NCBI RefSeq assembly: GCF_030867095.1
Contig: NC_081828.1
Location: forward strand, 47,655,434-47,719,433
Source of the DNA: Alligator mississippiensis
Taxonomy: Eukaryota; Chordata; Crocodylia; Alligatoridae
Reading direction: 5' to 3'
DNA length: 64,000 nt
A model generated the notes under the pieces. The model was not told the origin of the DNA and did no database searches. It saw only the letters and a list, made by a program, of their open reading frames with translations. A program made the position numbers and the translations under genes. Numbering within the stretch: the first letter of the stretch is position 1; every line of letters begins with the position of its first letter. This document shows positions 1 to 10,899 of this stretch, piece by piece.

Positions 1-634
1 CTCTCCCCCTGCCTTGCCGCTCACAGGCCCCACTGGCTGGGATGGGGGCGAGGGGTTGCCAGACGTCTCTGGGACACCCTTAGTCGTGGCCGGAGGTGGC
101 AGGGTTTCCGGGGGGGCAGGCAGAGCGGGCTCAGGTTCCCTGGCTGCTTTTTCCCTGGTGCTGTCCAAGACAGGCCCCGAAGGGGCAGGAGCTCCTTTAG
201 ACGCTCCTTTTTTCTTCTTCTTGTTCTTTGCTTTTTGGGGAGTAGCTGGCACCTCCCCCATAGGGGACGGGCCAAGCTGCTTGGGTGTCGCCACCTCCAG
301 GTCCACCACCTCGGTTGGGGCAGGGGTGGAGGGGGGGGGGGGGGGGGGGGGGGGCTCGGGTGCTCCACCTGACGGGGCCCCAGCGCTTGAGACACCAGCC
401 ACCCCGGGGGGAACTGGGACAGGAAGGGACCGGGAGGACCCCCCACCAGCCCCTCCACCGGGCGGGGCATCCGCCACAACAGGGGCGGGAGAAACCTGGG
501 AGGATGTCCCAGGCCCCCCCCTGGGTGGCATGCCACTGCCAGAGGGGTCAAGCCCCTCGGATGTGTGCGGGCCGGGCCCCGATCCCGCCCTCGTCGCCAC
601 GCGCAGCGGTGATTCCGATCCCTTTCTGGCCGCC
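1..634 (-). mobile_element. LTR retroelement fossil: start of internal (gag-like) region
   Basis: Minus-strand reading from an ATG at about 634 towards the left edge gives a long proline-, glycine- and alanine-rich, low-complexity stretch with a lysine cluster. This is the composition expected of the N-terminal part of a Gag-like protein lying just inside a 5' LTR. A 24-G homopolymer (331-354) lies within it. The rest of the element is off the left edge, so completeness cannot be judged. The family (retrovirus or Gypsy-like) is not resolved from sequence alone. Treated as a fossil; age looks moderate because the reading is still coherent. Confidence 0.45.
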
Positions 635-763
635 ATGGACAAGCCAGGAGCGAACCGGGGTCGTACCGGACCCATCTTCGGTGCACACGGGCTGTGGCCG
701 GCAGCCCGGGCACGCGGGGCGGGAGAGAACCGCGGGGCGGTTTAGCGCACGCGAGTTAGAATT

Positions 764-1535
764 AGTCACGGAGGCATAATGGTTGATTGAAAAGATTATT
801 TACTTACACCCAAAGATGGCACTGGTGTAGGCTGGACAGGTTTCCAGGCACAGCTCCCACTTGAACCCTCGTTGGAGGACTCTGACAAATCGATTGCTCC
901 CACGGAGTTTGCTAGGCTCCGCGGGTCCTGTTAAGTTGGGTTCGAAAAGTTTCCCCGGAGTTATTCAGGCTCCGCGGGTCCGATAAGTTTTCCCCGGAGT
1001 TTGCTAGGCTCTGCGGGTCCGAAGTTACAGGAAAGGGATATGTCTAGGATTGCGCTCGGCGACGGGGAGAGGCGAGAAGCGAAAGCTCCGTAGGCTCGGT
1101 TCTATTGCCTCTATTGCCTGCTTAGGGGAGGCGCGCCGGGTCCGCGAGGGTCCGCAGCGCTTGGAGATCTTCACACAGAATCTCTCTCTCTTCCTCCCTC
1201 CTCCGGCTTGGGCGGAAACTACCCAAGCCTTCTGTACGGCTAGCAAGCCAATTGCTAGCTGCCACGTGTGCCTAAATTAGGAATCAGCCAATAACATGGC
1301 GCGGATCCTAATACAAATGGCGGGAACTTCTTTACAGTGTGTATCACTACGGTGCAAGAAAGAGATGCACACTGCAAAGAAGCTGCAATCCGGCAGGAAA
1401 TCCCCCGCTGCACCAGAGTTCTCTCTAGCAGCAGAGAACTCTACCGTGCAAAGAAAGCGACAAATTTGGCGGGAAATAATTTAGCAGCACCGAAGCACGC
1501 ACACAAACAAAAAATCACAACTTTGGGTTGTGACA
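764..1535 (-). mobile_element. LTR of a fossil LTR retroelement (5' LTR, minus strand)
   Basis: Read on the minus strand, the segment begins TGTCACAACCC (RC of 1525-1535) and ends near GTGAC (about 764-769), giving short inverted termini of LTR type. It contains CCAAT-type boxes and two GGCGGGAA (E2F-like) motifs in the upstream half. Three diverged copies of a CGGACCCGCGGAGCC unit (about 900-1021) follow, then an AATAA-type tract near the 3' end. The gag-like reading starts about 130 bp further on, as expected for a leader. About 770 bp long. The partner LTR is off the left edge, so the boundaries cannot be checked by pairing. The element lies in ALDH9A1 intron 3 in the same orientation as the gene. 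Confidence 0.5.
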
Positions 1536-2150
1536 GGATGGAGCAGGGGCGGAGGGGGGCTTGGCAGGTCTCCCAACCCCACCCTTTGATGAGGGTCCTG
1601 CACCTGAGGTGGATGCACCATCCTCCTTGGCTGCTGGCAGGCATCCCGGCCGGAAAGGGTTAACTCTCTCCCGGGAGGGGGGGGGGAAGCCTCAGGCTGA
1701 TGCCAGGGACTGGGAGGGGGCTCAAAACGCCCCAAAAATCGGCCTGAGGGGGGGCAGAGCAATCCTGCTGGGGCTCAGGGCAAACCCGAAGGCAAGGGGA
1801 GATGGCAGAGATCAAGGTAAGGGGCCCTGGGGGAGGGAGGCAGCAGGAATCACAGGGAGAACTCAGGCGGGGGTGGGGGAGGGACAGAGGCAAACGAGGC
1901 TGCCAGAGCCCAGGGGAAAACCGCTCAGGAAGCGGGGGGGGGGGGGGGGGGGGGGTGTCCCCAGGGACAGGGTGGGTAGAGGCAAGGTTTTTGGGGGGGT
2001 GGGGACAGGAAAAGGGGGGCACGGAGTGCAGGGAACGCACAAAAGGCACCCGAGCTGCAGGAGCTCAGAAGGGCTTCCCCTGTCGGCAGCCATCTTGGGG
2101 AAAAAAAAGAAAAAAGAAAGAAAGAAACAGCCCCAGCAGTAGCCCATAAC
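1536..2150. repeat. GC-rich unclassified repeat, probably transposon-derived
   Basis: This stretch is far richer in G and C than the host intron that resumes at about 2200. It has a 22-G run (1934-1955) and an A-rich stretch with AAAGAAAG units (2100-2128). The plus strand is open from 1561 to 2142, but the predicted residues are low complexity and I recognise no family. A good splice-donor match (AAG|GTAAGG) occurs near 1815 on the plus strand. It abuts the LTR at 1535 exactly where host DNA would be expected, so it may be an older repeat into which the LTR element inserted. No function is claimed. Confidence 0.35.
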
Positions 2151-2199
2151 CCTGACAGCATAGCCAATTGTTTCTCCCACAGTGCAACAGAGAAGCACA

Positions 2200-2558
2200 C
2201 ATACAATGTCTTGCTACGTGTTGAGACAGCATCTTGCCCATCTGGTCACTATTTCCTGGGTCAAATTCTGCTCCAATCTAAATCAGAGGCAGTCCTAGTG
2301 GAATCCATGTAGTCAACCACATTGTAAGTGGAACAGAGCTGTGGCCCCTACCCACCATGTCTAACAACCACCATAGGACACTGCAATATCCTGGATAAGA
2401 AATCAAAATTCTATTCCAGTCAAACAGTCCAGGACTTTCTAACAGGCCAAAGATTTATTAGGATCCAACTCAATAGGCTCCTGGTATACTACAGTGACAA
2501 TTCCCAGTTACAGAAAATGAACAAGGCTCCAGTAAGTAAGAATTAGTACAGCTCTCAC
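2200..2558. other. ALDH9A1 intron 3 (right part)
   Basis: Unique-looking intronic sequence between the GC-rich repeat and exon 3. No further exon, RNA gene or clear repeat is seen. Confidence 0.7.
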
Positions 2559-2688
2559 CTGCTAGAGACCCTGCTAGCCCCGCATAATACTCCAGGGACT
2601 GCCAAGATATATCAACATCCACTCTGGCTTCAAAGATGGATTTCCCATTGTTGATGGTCTCCATCTTGGCAATTTCATCCCTCTGTTC
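2559..2688 (-). CDS. ALDH9A1: ALDH9A1 coding exon 3
   Basis: 130-nt exon on the minus strand with acceptor CTACAG before 2688 and donor GTGAGA at 2558-2553. It encodes EQRDEIAKMETINNGKSIFE and runs on through the ISWQSLEYYAGLAGS segment, which matches the aldehyde dehydrogenase 9 family almost residue for residue. The enzyme oxidises 4-trimethylaminobutyraldehyde (carnitine synthesis) and aminobutyraldehyde (polyamine breakdown) with NAD+. This exon covers part of the N-terminal dinucleotide-binding fold; the catalytic Cys and Glu are encoded off the left edge. It starts in phase 0 and ends after one base of a Gly codon. No disruption is seen. Confidence 0.95.
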
Positions 2689-4045
2689 CTGTAGGTAGAG
2701 CAAAGAAATAACATATCAGAGACACAGTGATGCCACCAACAGCATGCTAGCTGCTTTTCAAAACGGATGAAGACAATCCATGCCATCAATAATGCCTATT
2801 CTCATCTACAACATAAGCTTTCTAACCAGAAAACTGCTGATGTCTGCCAACATTTTATTCTTGCTTCACACTTTTGTTAAAATTTGTCTATTATTAAAAT
2901 TAGTTATAAGTGAGAGTAAGTATTAATGAGGTTCAGAGAACTGGACAGAGAGAAATTGCAAACAGTAAGAACATAAACCCAGAAGGGACCTAAAGTAACT
3001 AGAAATATGGAAAAAAAAAATTAGGTTCAGCTGGACCATCTTCTTATCAGCCTGCCCTGAAAACAGAATTATTTTAGTACAAGGGTAAGATAACTGGACT
3101 ATGAAGTGGAAAAGAAAGAAAGTACCTCTGAAATCCAGAAGAAACAAGCCTAAAAAACAAATCAAATAAGATTTTTCTGTTCCAAGGACCTCATGTTTTC
3201 CCCAGTATGAGTCACAGTCCAATCAAAGGTTACTGTACTCCACAGCTATGAAGCATGTGTAGGGCAATTATGCAATTTAAATTTGAAGTTGTGTAGTTAT
3301 GTAACTTAAGTTTCAAAATAACACGGAGGCCAGCCTCATTTCTTGGCCTGAGGAAACTAGAAATTTGTGACCCGTGACATTTCACTTTCAGTAAGCTTAC
3401 GTGGATTGTTACGCTGGCAAGCCAAATTAAACTTGTTATACGGATATATGTCAAAGCAGCAGTACAGAGATAACCAACATGACCCCAAAACCTAAACTCA
3501 GAGCCTGGACACAAAACATGTTAACATTAATTTAACTTATGCCAGTTTGGTAAGCCAATGTAAATGACATCAATGTGCAGAGCAGACAGACAACTAGCTC
3601 ACCCCAGGAGGTGCTAGTATAGCAACCTTCCCACTATGCGGTTGGAAAGGCAGTAATAACAGCTAAAACACCTCTTCTCCAAGTAGAAGATGACTTCCAA
3701 CACTTACAATGATATAAGTTACAAGGGATAGAAACATTAAAAAAAAAAAAAAAAAAAAAGAAGGAGAGGAGGGGAGGGGAGGGACTCTAAACAAATCAGG
3801 AGTGTGAACCCATATCACTGGAAGGAACAAGGCTGCAGCCATTTATATGATAAGACTGGATGCCCTTCCTGAACAATACCAGGTTCAAAGATGACTTTAA
3901 AATGGTATTATGCATGGAGTATTAAAGAAAGATCGCCATCGGACTCTGCAAATATACTGTGCAGCATTCAAGGAGTAGCTAAGAAAAATATTCAAGGACA
4001 AGACCATACCATTCCAACAGACAAGAAGCTAGATCCACTACATAC
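2689..4045. other. ALDH9A1 intron 2
   Basis: 1.36 kb intron. It contains a 20-A run followed by a GGGGA-rich purine tract near 3740-3783. A short stretch near 2965-2995 faintly recalls a CR1/L3 3' end, but it is too brief to call. Otherwise nothing recognisable. Confidence 0.7.
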
Positions 4046-4191
4046 CCGGATAATCCTGGCCGCCTCCAGCAGTACTCTGCTCCGTTCCATGCCTGATTTC
4101 TGACTCCATATTTTAAAGGCAGCTTTTGCGCTCTGCACAGCCAAATCTATCTCCTTCTCTCCAGAGCAGAGAAACTTACCTATCACACGAC
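4046..4191 (-). CDS. ALDH9A1: ALDH9A1 coding exon 2
   Basis: 146-nt minus-strand exon with acceptor TTCTCTTAG before 4191 and donor GTATGT starting at 4045. It completes the split glycine codon from exon 1 and reads GRVIGKFLCSGEKEIDLAVQ, then the AFKIWSQKSGMER segment and LLEAARIIR. This is the conserved N-terminal ALDH region, near-identical to mammalian ALDH9A1. Phase is consistent with exons 1 and 3 (2 + 144 nt, ending on a full Arg codon). The donor is GTATGT rather than GTAAGT but acceptable. Introns of about 1.2 and 1.36 kb flank it. Confidence 0.95.
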
Positions 4192-5400
4192 CTAAGAGAA
4201 AATGGACAAATTCATGGGGAGGGGAGTTTCTCTTGCTAAGATTACTTACCAGGACATCTGCCAAACAGCTTCATTATCAGCAAGTATTTAAAAGCATAAA
4301 CAAGCTTCATACTTTAAAGCCTTTGAGAGTTCATTTTGTCTCTGACTGCTTCTGCATATGCCTTTATGATCTGAGAAACAGAGACCATTATGCCATAGCG
4401 TAACCTCCTAAATAAAATAAGACCACAGAACTTCACCCAAACATTCAGGCATCAGGCACAGCAACCCGTGGTTGAACTACAGCCTCCCTTTCAGAATGGC
4501 GTCCGATCTCAATTCAGAGATTCTGAGCAATGAGGAATCCAATCTATCCTAGCAGCGTTAATTAACCTTGTTATTAAGTTAAGTTTGCTAAGTTTCAAGC
4601 ACCAGCCACAGGATCTTATTAAAAATATTTATCTGCAAATTATCTTCCTCATACTGATTCTAAAGGATTGCAGGTAACTTTTTTGGTTGCTGTTTTGGAG
4701 ATGCTAGAGTGATTTAAATGGTGGGATTATAAAAAGTTATAGCTTTTTATAAACCTTTTGAAACAGTCCCATACCAACACCAGAGACTGGTACTGGCAGT
4801 GACTTTTGCTGTTCCCAAACCCAGATCTGACAAAGTTCCCCGCCGGTTTGCTTTCACAGTCGTTCGGCTTACAAGAATTTTGCTGGAGAGGTTGGTACTA
4901 GAAGGACTGCACCTACCATTCTTGATCGTGATCTCAAGTGCTAGCTATTAAAAACATTGCATTGTCAGACATGCTGTGTCTGCACGCAGCCATTCTGCTA
5001 TTAGTGCAAAGTGTTGTCTGCTAAGGTCATACATGGCTAGGGATGTCAAGTGCCCAAGTTGAGCTACCTTTGAGAGACGAGGGTTTGAGAGATGAGAGTC
5101 TATTCCAGGCCCTGGGGACGCTAAAGAAGTTTTTCTTCTACAAACCCGTATTTCCAAAATTAATCAACAATTCAAAGGGGTCTGCACCTCACTGTCAACT
5201 CTGCCAGGGGTCTGCAAATGGAAAGCGGGTGAAAACCGGCTCTCAAGCCTTTCCGACCGCGGGCGCCCTTCGCGAGAGGGAAAAGCCCCCCGGGGAGGCT
5301 GCAGCCCTTCGCCTGGGCTGCGGAGCGCCCCGCCGGCGGCGCGGGAGCCGTGTGGCCCGGCGGGACGCTGCCGCGGGCAGGGAGCGGGCGCGGGCGGTAC
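4192..5400. other. ALDH9A1 intron 1
   Basis: 1.2 kb intron, AT-rich in the left part and CpG-rich where it runs into the exon 1 island. I see no repeat or RNA gene. Confidence 0.7.
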
Positions 5401-5990
5401 CTGTGGCCGGCTCGTGCACCTCCTCGCTGTGGCCGCCGTCGGCGGGCTGCACGCGGGCCCCCGCGCGGTAGTTGAGGGGCTGCTGCAGGCTGAAGGTGCC
5501 CGTGGCGCTGCTCATGGCTGCGGCGGCGGCGGCAGCGGGCAGGAGGCCTGGGCGCAGGCCGGGCAGCAGGGCCCGCGGCAGCATAAGGGAGGAGGAGCCG
5601 GCGGCGGCACCCAGCGCGCACTGAGACCGCCCCCCCCAGCCTCTGCCTCTGGGGCAAGGGTGAAGCCGCAGGGGGAGGCCCCTCAAGCCCAGAGCCCTGC
5701 GCCTGGCGGGGGAGGAGCAGGCCGCGGCTACGGACTGGGAGGCCTTGCAGATATGTATCTCGCACCACTTCCCCAGCGTAGAGGGGCTACGTGTGCAACA
5801 TGATTCGCACTCAAAACAACTGTCCAGCTACCCACAGCGCCAGCCCGCCAACAAGTCCGTGCCGGAAGACAGACGCGCAGCAACGCGAGCGCGGGTTTCT
5901 AGCCCGCGCCCCCTGGACGGCGCGGCTGGGCCCGCTCCCGCTCCCGCAGGCCAGTTCAATTTGGCCCAACCGCGCGCTGCCGCTGGAGGG
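5240..5990 (-). promoter_or_regulatory. ALDH9A1: CpG-island promoter of ALDH9A1
   Basis: Dense CpG and GC-rich sequence surrounds exon 1, in sharp contrast with the AT-rich flanks at 4200-5000 and after 6050. No convincing TATA box is seen at the expected spacing, so this looks like a broad housekeeping promoter. The transcription start cannot be placed from sequence alone. Confidence 0.7.
5401..5584 (-). CDS. ALDH9A1: ALDH9A1 coding exon 1 with two possible starts
   Basis: First coding exon of the NAD+-dependent 4-trimethylaminobutyraldehyde dehydrogenase. The conventional start at 5515 gives MSSATGTFSLQQPLNYRAGA and ends at EPAT plus one base of Gly at donor GTACCG (5400). This matches the short (cytosolic) form of the family. 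An in-frame ATG 69 nt upstream (5584) adds 23 residues: MLPRALLPGLRPGLLP and then seven alanines. The extension is Arg- and Leu-rich with no acidic residue, like a mitochondrial targeting leader. The human gene also has a longer annotated form with a related extension (MFLRAGLAALSPLLRSLRP). I give the longer span; which start is used is not decided by sequence. The exon lies in a CpG island. Confidence 0.9.
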
Positions 5991-6090
5991 TGCAGGTTTC
6001 TTCCAGAACCGCGCTCGCTAATTGGCACATAAAACTCCCTCTTGTGCAAGAGCGAAGTTTGCTCTGCCGCTACTCTTTATTTCTCAAACG

Positions 6091-6320
6091 CAGGGGTGGC
6101 TAACCTGCCGGACAAGTGTCATGGGCAGCACGTGCATGTGTGCGTGACAAACGTGGCAGATCAGGCGCAGACTGACAGCACATCACACAGAGGGTGGGGT
6201 GCACAAGGCAGAGTGGGAGCTTGGTTAGGGAGCGTGGGATAGGGAGCAGAAAGCAGAGCAGCAAATCAGGTGTGGGAAAGGAGATTAGAGTGGTACTTGG
6301 GCATGTCTGTCCCTGTGCCT
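6091..6320. mobile_element. hAT-like element, left end only
   Basis: CAGGGGTGGCTAACCTG at 6091 is a typical hAT (Charlie-type) terminus. No matching right end or 8-bp duplication was found, so the element is probably truncated or its right end is too decayed. The right boundary is approximate. Confidence 0.4.
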
Positions 6321-6505
6321 TAATGCACAGTAGACTTTTACTGTGCATTAAAATATCACGTAAAGAAGTGACTGCGCATTAACCATCACTAAAAAATTTT
6401 GCAAATGCACTATGGTGCAGTAGCACAGCATAATGTGTGTTAATTTAGCACCTCACATTGGAATTTAGTACTTCCTTTAGAAAAAGCACATTAATGCACA
6501 TATAG
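6318..6505. repeat. TTAATGCAC-motif cluster with inverted repeat
   Basis: TAATGCACAGTA and its exact reverse complement TACTGTGCATTA lie a few bases apart (about 6321-6352). Further variants (TGCGCATTAA, TGTGTGTTAA, CATTAATGCAC) follow over the next 150 bp. This looks like the decayed end or core of an unclassified interspersed repeat. Confidence 0.4.
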
Positions 6506-7224
6506 GACGTGCACCTTGGGAAAGGTGCAGGGCTCATTTGTGGCTAGGAAAACTCTGGTGGAAGCATGCATGTCTGTACTTTCCTACTGACAAATTATAA
6601 GATCTGCAATGAGATTTACTTCTTTAAATTTCATAACTTTAGCAGAGAAAACATTTTAAAACTAGCCTCTCCAAAATCCATGGAGATACAGATAGGTGGT
6701 CAGCAGCAGGGTACATGGGTGGTAAAGGACAGCCCACAAACTTGGCTCATTTTCTTCACCTTACTCTGCATTTAAAGAACAGTGTCCTTAAGTTGGGGGA
6801 GTGAAAACTGTTCACATCTGCCTACAGCTTGTGGGACAGTTGCAATTTGCATGTTCTTAGAAAAGAGTTGCCTTCAGGTAGCATTGAAATAAATGGGAGA
6901 GTTTGGCTTCTGCCTGGCTCAGGCTGTTTGGAAGCATCCATCTAAGGTCTACCAAAATTCACCCTGGAACCTGTCTGCTCCCAACACTACGTTGGAGTCA
7001 AAGAAAAAGGAGTCGTACCTTTTTATAGTACTTGGTGCCTTTATGGCTTAAGCTTTCTTTTCTTAATTCTTAATGATATTTGAACTCCCAGCCTTTTCAG
7101 GAATATTGTTCAGTGCTCCAACCCACACAGCTGCAGTTTTAGGGATTTACTCTTCTTTGGGCTTTACACCAACAGGCAGGTACTGTACTGATAATTTTGC
7201 AGGGACTATAGGCAACCTTGCTAG

Positions 7225-7432
7225 CAGCTACTTTACTGCTGTCACTAAAGACCAGGAAGAATAGACACCAGCTGCAGAGACTTCCTCAGCCTGACAAAGG
7301 GTTTTTAAACCTGAAAGCTTGCTAAAAATGTTTTTTCCAACTATTTAAGTTGGTCTAATAGAAGGTATCAGATTCACCCAAAGAAGCTTGTCTGCCTGTG
7401 TCCTTAGACCAACACAGCTACAACCTACACCA
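7225..7432. repeat. Interspersed repeat of the AAGCTT/TTGGTCTAATAGAAGGTATC type
   Basis: Contains CCTGAAAGCTTGCTAAAA, then AAGTTGGTCTAATAGAAGGT, and closes with AGACCAACACAGCTACAAC. The same words recur near 29592, 34790, 39690/40067-40235 and 49975, so this is a dispersed family. I cannot assign it to a named class. Confidence 0.55.
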
Positions 7433-8822
7433 CTAAAGACCAAATGCACTTTCCAAGCCAAGGGCTATCTAGATGTGGTGACAATGTTGACACTAGTCTC
7501 CCAGGGACTTCTGCATCTACAATCAGTGCAGCTTTGAGAAGCAACCAACCATCCGAAATTTTCCAGGACAGTTCCAAGTTTCAGAGCTGTGCTCCAGTAT
7601 CCTCAAAGAAACAGGCATTTTCTTCTGAATCATAGGGGTGGAGGGAGAGAGAGGGAATAAGGGGTGGAGAATGAGTCCTGATTTGGCTGAGACTTCCCTG
7701 CCCCCAGTTCCAGGATGCATTTGTTTTATGTCCAGAATAAGCTGGATTCAGACAAACCTGCACCCAAGCAATTTAGTTCTGCTTTGTCAAGGAGTTAATG
7801 AGCTCATCTGCAGTGCTACAGCACAGGCAGCTGTACTAACTGGAACCAGTAGTATCGAGACTACGTAAGTTTCTAGGAGGCTTTGGAGAGTCTGGAATTG
7901 TATTTCAGCTTTTGCTCCCTGAAAGTTGGTCAGTTCGTGACAGGCATGGTAGGTGGCATACAGTATTGTCAACTGCAAGCATTCATAAAACACAAGTCAG
8001 GCTCCAAATGTATCCTAAGCTTTTTTAAAAAATAACATAGCAAATAATAAATTACATGCTTTTAATTTGCCTTCTCTGAAATGCTCAATCTTCTTGGGTC
8101 ATTGTTGCCCAGCTTCCTGTTTACAGCCCAAAGGCAATCCACCTTTTTTTTCCCTTTGAGATGGAAAGAGACATTTGTCTGCAATCAACTCCAGGAGCTG
8201 ACATTTTAAGAGAAAGTATCCCAAGGCAACGGATCAGAAGAGGCTGGGGCTGTTGCTCATATTCACAAAGGGTTGCAAGACACAGAACAGCTGCTTCTGT
8301 TAGTACTGGCTGCTTGCTGTGTAGGAAGGTCACATTCCTAACATTACCAAACCAGAAGAGACAGGGAGACTGTGACCACCAGGTCAGAGATCTCTCAGGA
8401 ATGCATAGCTTTGTGAAGTTATCTGTCCACAAGGTCTCGCTTCATATGTCAAGTCCCTACAGACTTGGGGATGTGCAGATGTTTCAAGCAATTGTTGCTG
8501 CTGCATGTAAGCAGGTATTGGGTTTGCAGGAGCACTGGGCACCCCTGTTTACAAATGCAAGTAAATGTAAATTAGAAAAATTCCAGCACCAGGGATAACT
8601 CTCCATTCCTGCCCTGTCCCCACCCTCTAGGTCAGTTTTGAATCAGTGTGCATAACAGAGACCCATAACCATGACAAAGTAAATGATTACCAAGCAGTGA
8701 AGTCATACAGCTGTAGTAAAACATTGTACTGAACAAAAACAAAGATGTAAGCAAGGGTCTGAACCAAATCTGCAAGGCAGCACTTTCTGAATAGTGCACG
8801 GACGTTCAAGTGCTTCAGCTTC

Positions 8823-9145
8823 CACTGGTGGGGCATATAAGGAACTAGCCAATTGCCTGTCAAGAATGACAGAGATGGGCGAGGGGGTTGGGATGGAGTG
8901 CCACCACCTACCGCCCCATGCTGCCGCTGCTCTGTCTTTTGCATGGAGTGGGGTAGGGGAGCCAAGGCTGGCCTCAGCTCCCCCACCCTCTGTCCAGCCC
9001 TCGGTGCAGCTTCAGAATCATGGCGGAGCTACCCCATGCTTGGAGCACTCTGATTGCCTGTTTCTGTCAGCCAGTGTGTGAATAAAGCCTTACAGCCAGA
9101 CAGACAGACAGACTTAGGCTTTTATAATATCAGAATAACTGAACA
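8823..9145 (+). repeat. Possible RTE-tailed interspersed repeat
   Basis: A GC-rich body (8870-9030) is followed by GTGTGTGAATAAAGCC and (CAGA)n and then a TTAGGCTTTTATAATATCAG tail. The tail resembles the 3' end of RTE-type LINEs or SINEs that borrow it. The left boundary is uncertain. Confidence 0.35.
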
Positions 9146-9285
9146 GATCTGGAATCTCAAAGGGTTTTCAGTGAAAGTGATCCAGAATAAGACTACTGGC
9201 CTTTCTGTGGGCTTGCCAATGCAACTGGAGTACCCAGATGCTGAAGGTAGTTAAGCAATGCTGATTCCCCTTTCTCACAATACAA

Positions 9286-9561
9286 CAGTTTGCAGTATGG
9301 GGCCCTAGGGCCCTATCCCAGTGCACAGGGCTGGAAGGGGGAATGCCAGGGCCTAATGTCAGCATGCAGGTCCCAAGGGCCCAATCCTGGCACACAGGGG
9401 CAGCATGAGGCCACAAGGCCTGATCCTGGTGCATGGGGGCAGCAGAGCCCATGTGGAGCCTGATTGGGGTTAGGCAGAAGCAGGGCAGGGCCTGAAGCGG
9501 CCCACAAACTGGTACCATGGCGCTCAGCTGGCCTGCAGGACCAAACATTTGAGTACCACTA
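9286..9561. mobile_element. hAT MITE with internal repeat units
   Basis: 276-bp element starting CAGTTTGCAG and ending GAGTACCACTA. It is flanked by CAATACAA (9278-9285) and GTCTACAA (9562-9569), which match at 5 of 8 bases and both have TA at positions 4-5. The interior consists of about four diverged 40-bp units of the form GGGCCCAATCCTGGCACACA. No transposase is present. Confidence 0.5.
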
Positions 9562-9834
9562 GTCTACAACAAATACATGTACCAAATTTCAAAATAGCAG
9601 CAGAAAAGGACACTTGAAATGGTTAAAAATCTCGTAACAGATCTGGTAACCTTCAAAAAAAGAATAAAGATAAAAGTTCCACTGTGACATTCCACCTTCT
9701 CTCCCCATTCAGCTGAACTGTTTGCAGTGTACTATGTACTATTCAGCCATTAACTGTCTCGACTGCTGTAGAAAATTTTAGACAGATTGTGGCACTTCGT
9801 AAACAGGCAGGACAAAGCCAGAACTCCAACCCCG

Positions 9835-10123
9835 TGGAAGCTCTTCTGCATGTTCAGGGCTCCCCAAGGGATAAGGTCTAATGGCCACAAACTTCTGGAA
9901 AGCCAATTTAGACTGGACGTAAGGAAAAGCTCCTTTACAATCTGAGTGTCCAGGGTCTGGAACAGACTCCCCCCAGAGGTGGTGCGAGCACCCATTCTGG
10001 ACTCATTCAAAAGGTGTTTGAATGCATATCTTGCTGAGATCATTTGAACCCAGCAGACTTCCTGCCTATGGCCAGACTCGATGATCTTGCGAGTTCCCTT
10101 CCAGACCCTAATATCTATGAAAT
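9835..10123 (+). mobile_element. CR1 LINE 3' end, truncated
   Basis: Shows the C-terminal tail of the CR1 reverse-transcriptase frame (GTCTGGAACAGACT-type W-N-R-L-P segment, 9954 on), then a short 3' UTR ending ATCTATGAAATCTG. It shares most of its sequence with the copy entering at 63598, so both belong to the same or sister subfamilies. Heavily 5'-truncated, as usual for CR1. Confidence 0.8.
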
Positions 10124-10325
10124 CTGACAGATTTGTTTTCTTTAATATATTTAAATGACACAATTTTAACCCAAGGAAACATGAAAACAAAATGGTAGTC
10201 ACTCCATTTTAAGTAATTATATGGCACAAGCCCAATAAGGCTTTATTTTGTAGTTTCTAGATCAGTAAAACAAGGCCCTGAACTCCATGGGAAATGTGTC
10301 TAACTGCAGGATATAGCCTCTAGGG

Positions 10326-10628
10326 CAGTGGTTGTAAACCTTTTTTTGTACCAGGACTCATTTGTAAACATCAGTGGCCAGTCCTGACCCAGTGCCCCTC
10401 ACTCCCGACCCCCTGCACATATGCGGCAGGAGGTGGATGTGTGGGGCACAGGGGGAGGTCCAAGCACCCCCTCGCAAGCTGGAACTCTGCCAGCCTGCAA
10501 GGGAAAAGCCACTGTTCCCCACATTTTTCTTCTTTAAAAGAGAATCCATTTTTAAAGTTTGTTTGCAACCCTTTCATATATTCTTGCAACCCACTTTTGG
10601 GTCACAACCCATGGGTTGAGAAACACTG
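10326..10628. mobile_element. hAT MITE, family A copy 1
   Basis: 303 bp, starting CAGTGGTTGTAAACC and ending GGTTGAGAAACACTG (inverted termini). Target duplications are CTCTAGGG (10318-10325) and TTCTAGGG (10629-10636), matching at 7 of 8. The interior is shared with 37821-38161 and 59032-59333, for example GTACCAGGACTCATTTGTAA. Non-autonomous. Confidence 0.9.
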
Positions 10629-10899
10629 TTCTAGGGTACTATATCCTGCAGCACAGGGAACCAACTCTCTCCTGCATCTCACAGGTAAGGGAAACTGCCC
10701 AACATGAAACTCCCTCACACTTATAGTATATATCCCAAACTATAATTTCATGTTTCCTTTAAGCACATCCCACCACATTCATGACCCATACAAATGTAGT
10801 CAGATTTGACTGCATATTATTTTTCCTATGAGCACGGATATAGTTTTGTGGTAGTGAGTGAGGGAGATTTTTGTGTTTTACATAGGCTACTTAAATACA

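Noticed and set aside
14-745. 243-residue plus-strand frame at the left edge
   Set aside because: Low-complexity shadow of the GC-rich minus-strand element; no recognisable domain.
1815-1822. Splice donor AAG|GTAAGG on the plus strand
   Set aside because: A lone donor with no supported partner exon; kept only as a note under the unclassified block.
5172-5768. 198-residue minus-strand frame at the ALDH9A1 promoter
   Set aside because: Different frame from the conserved exon and composed of Arg/Ala/Pro low-complexity residues.
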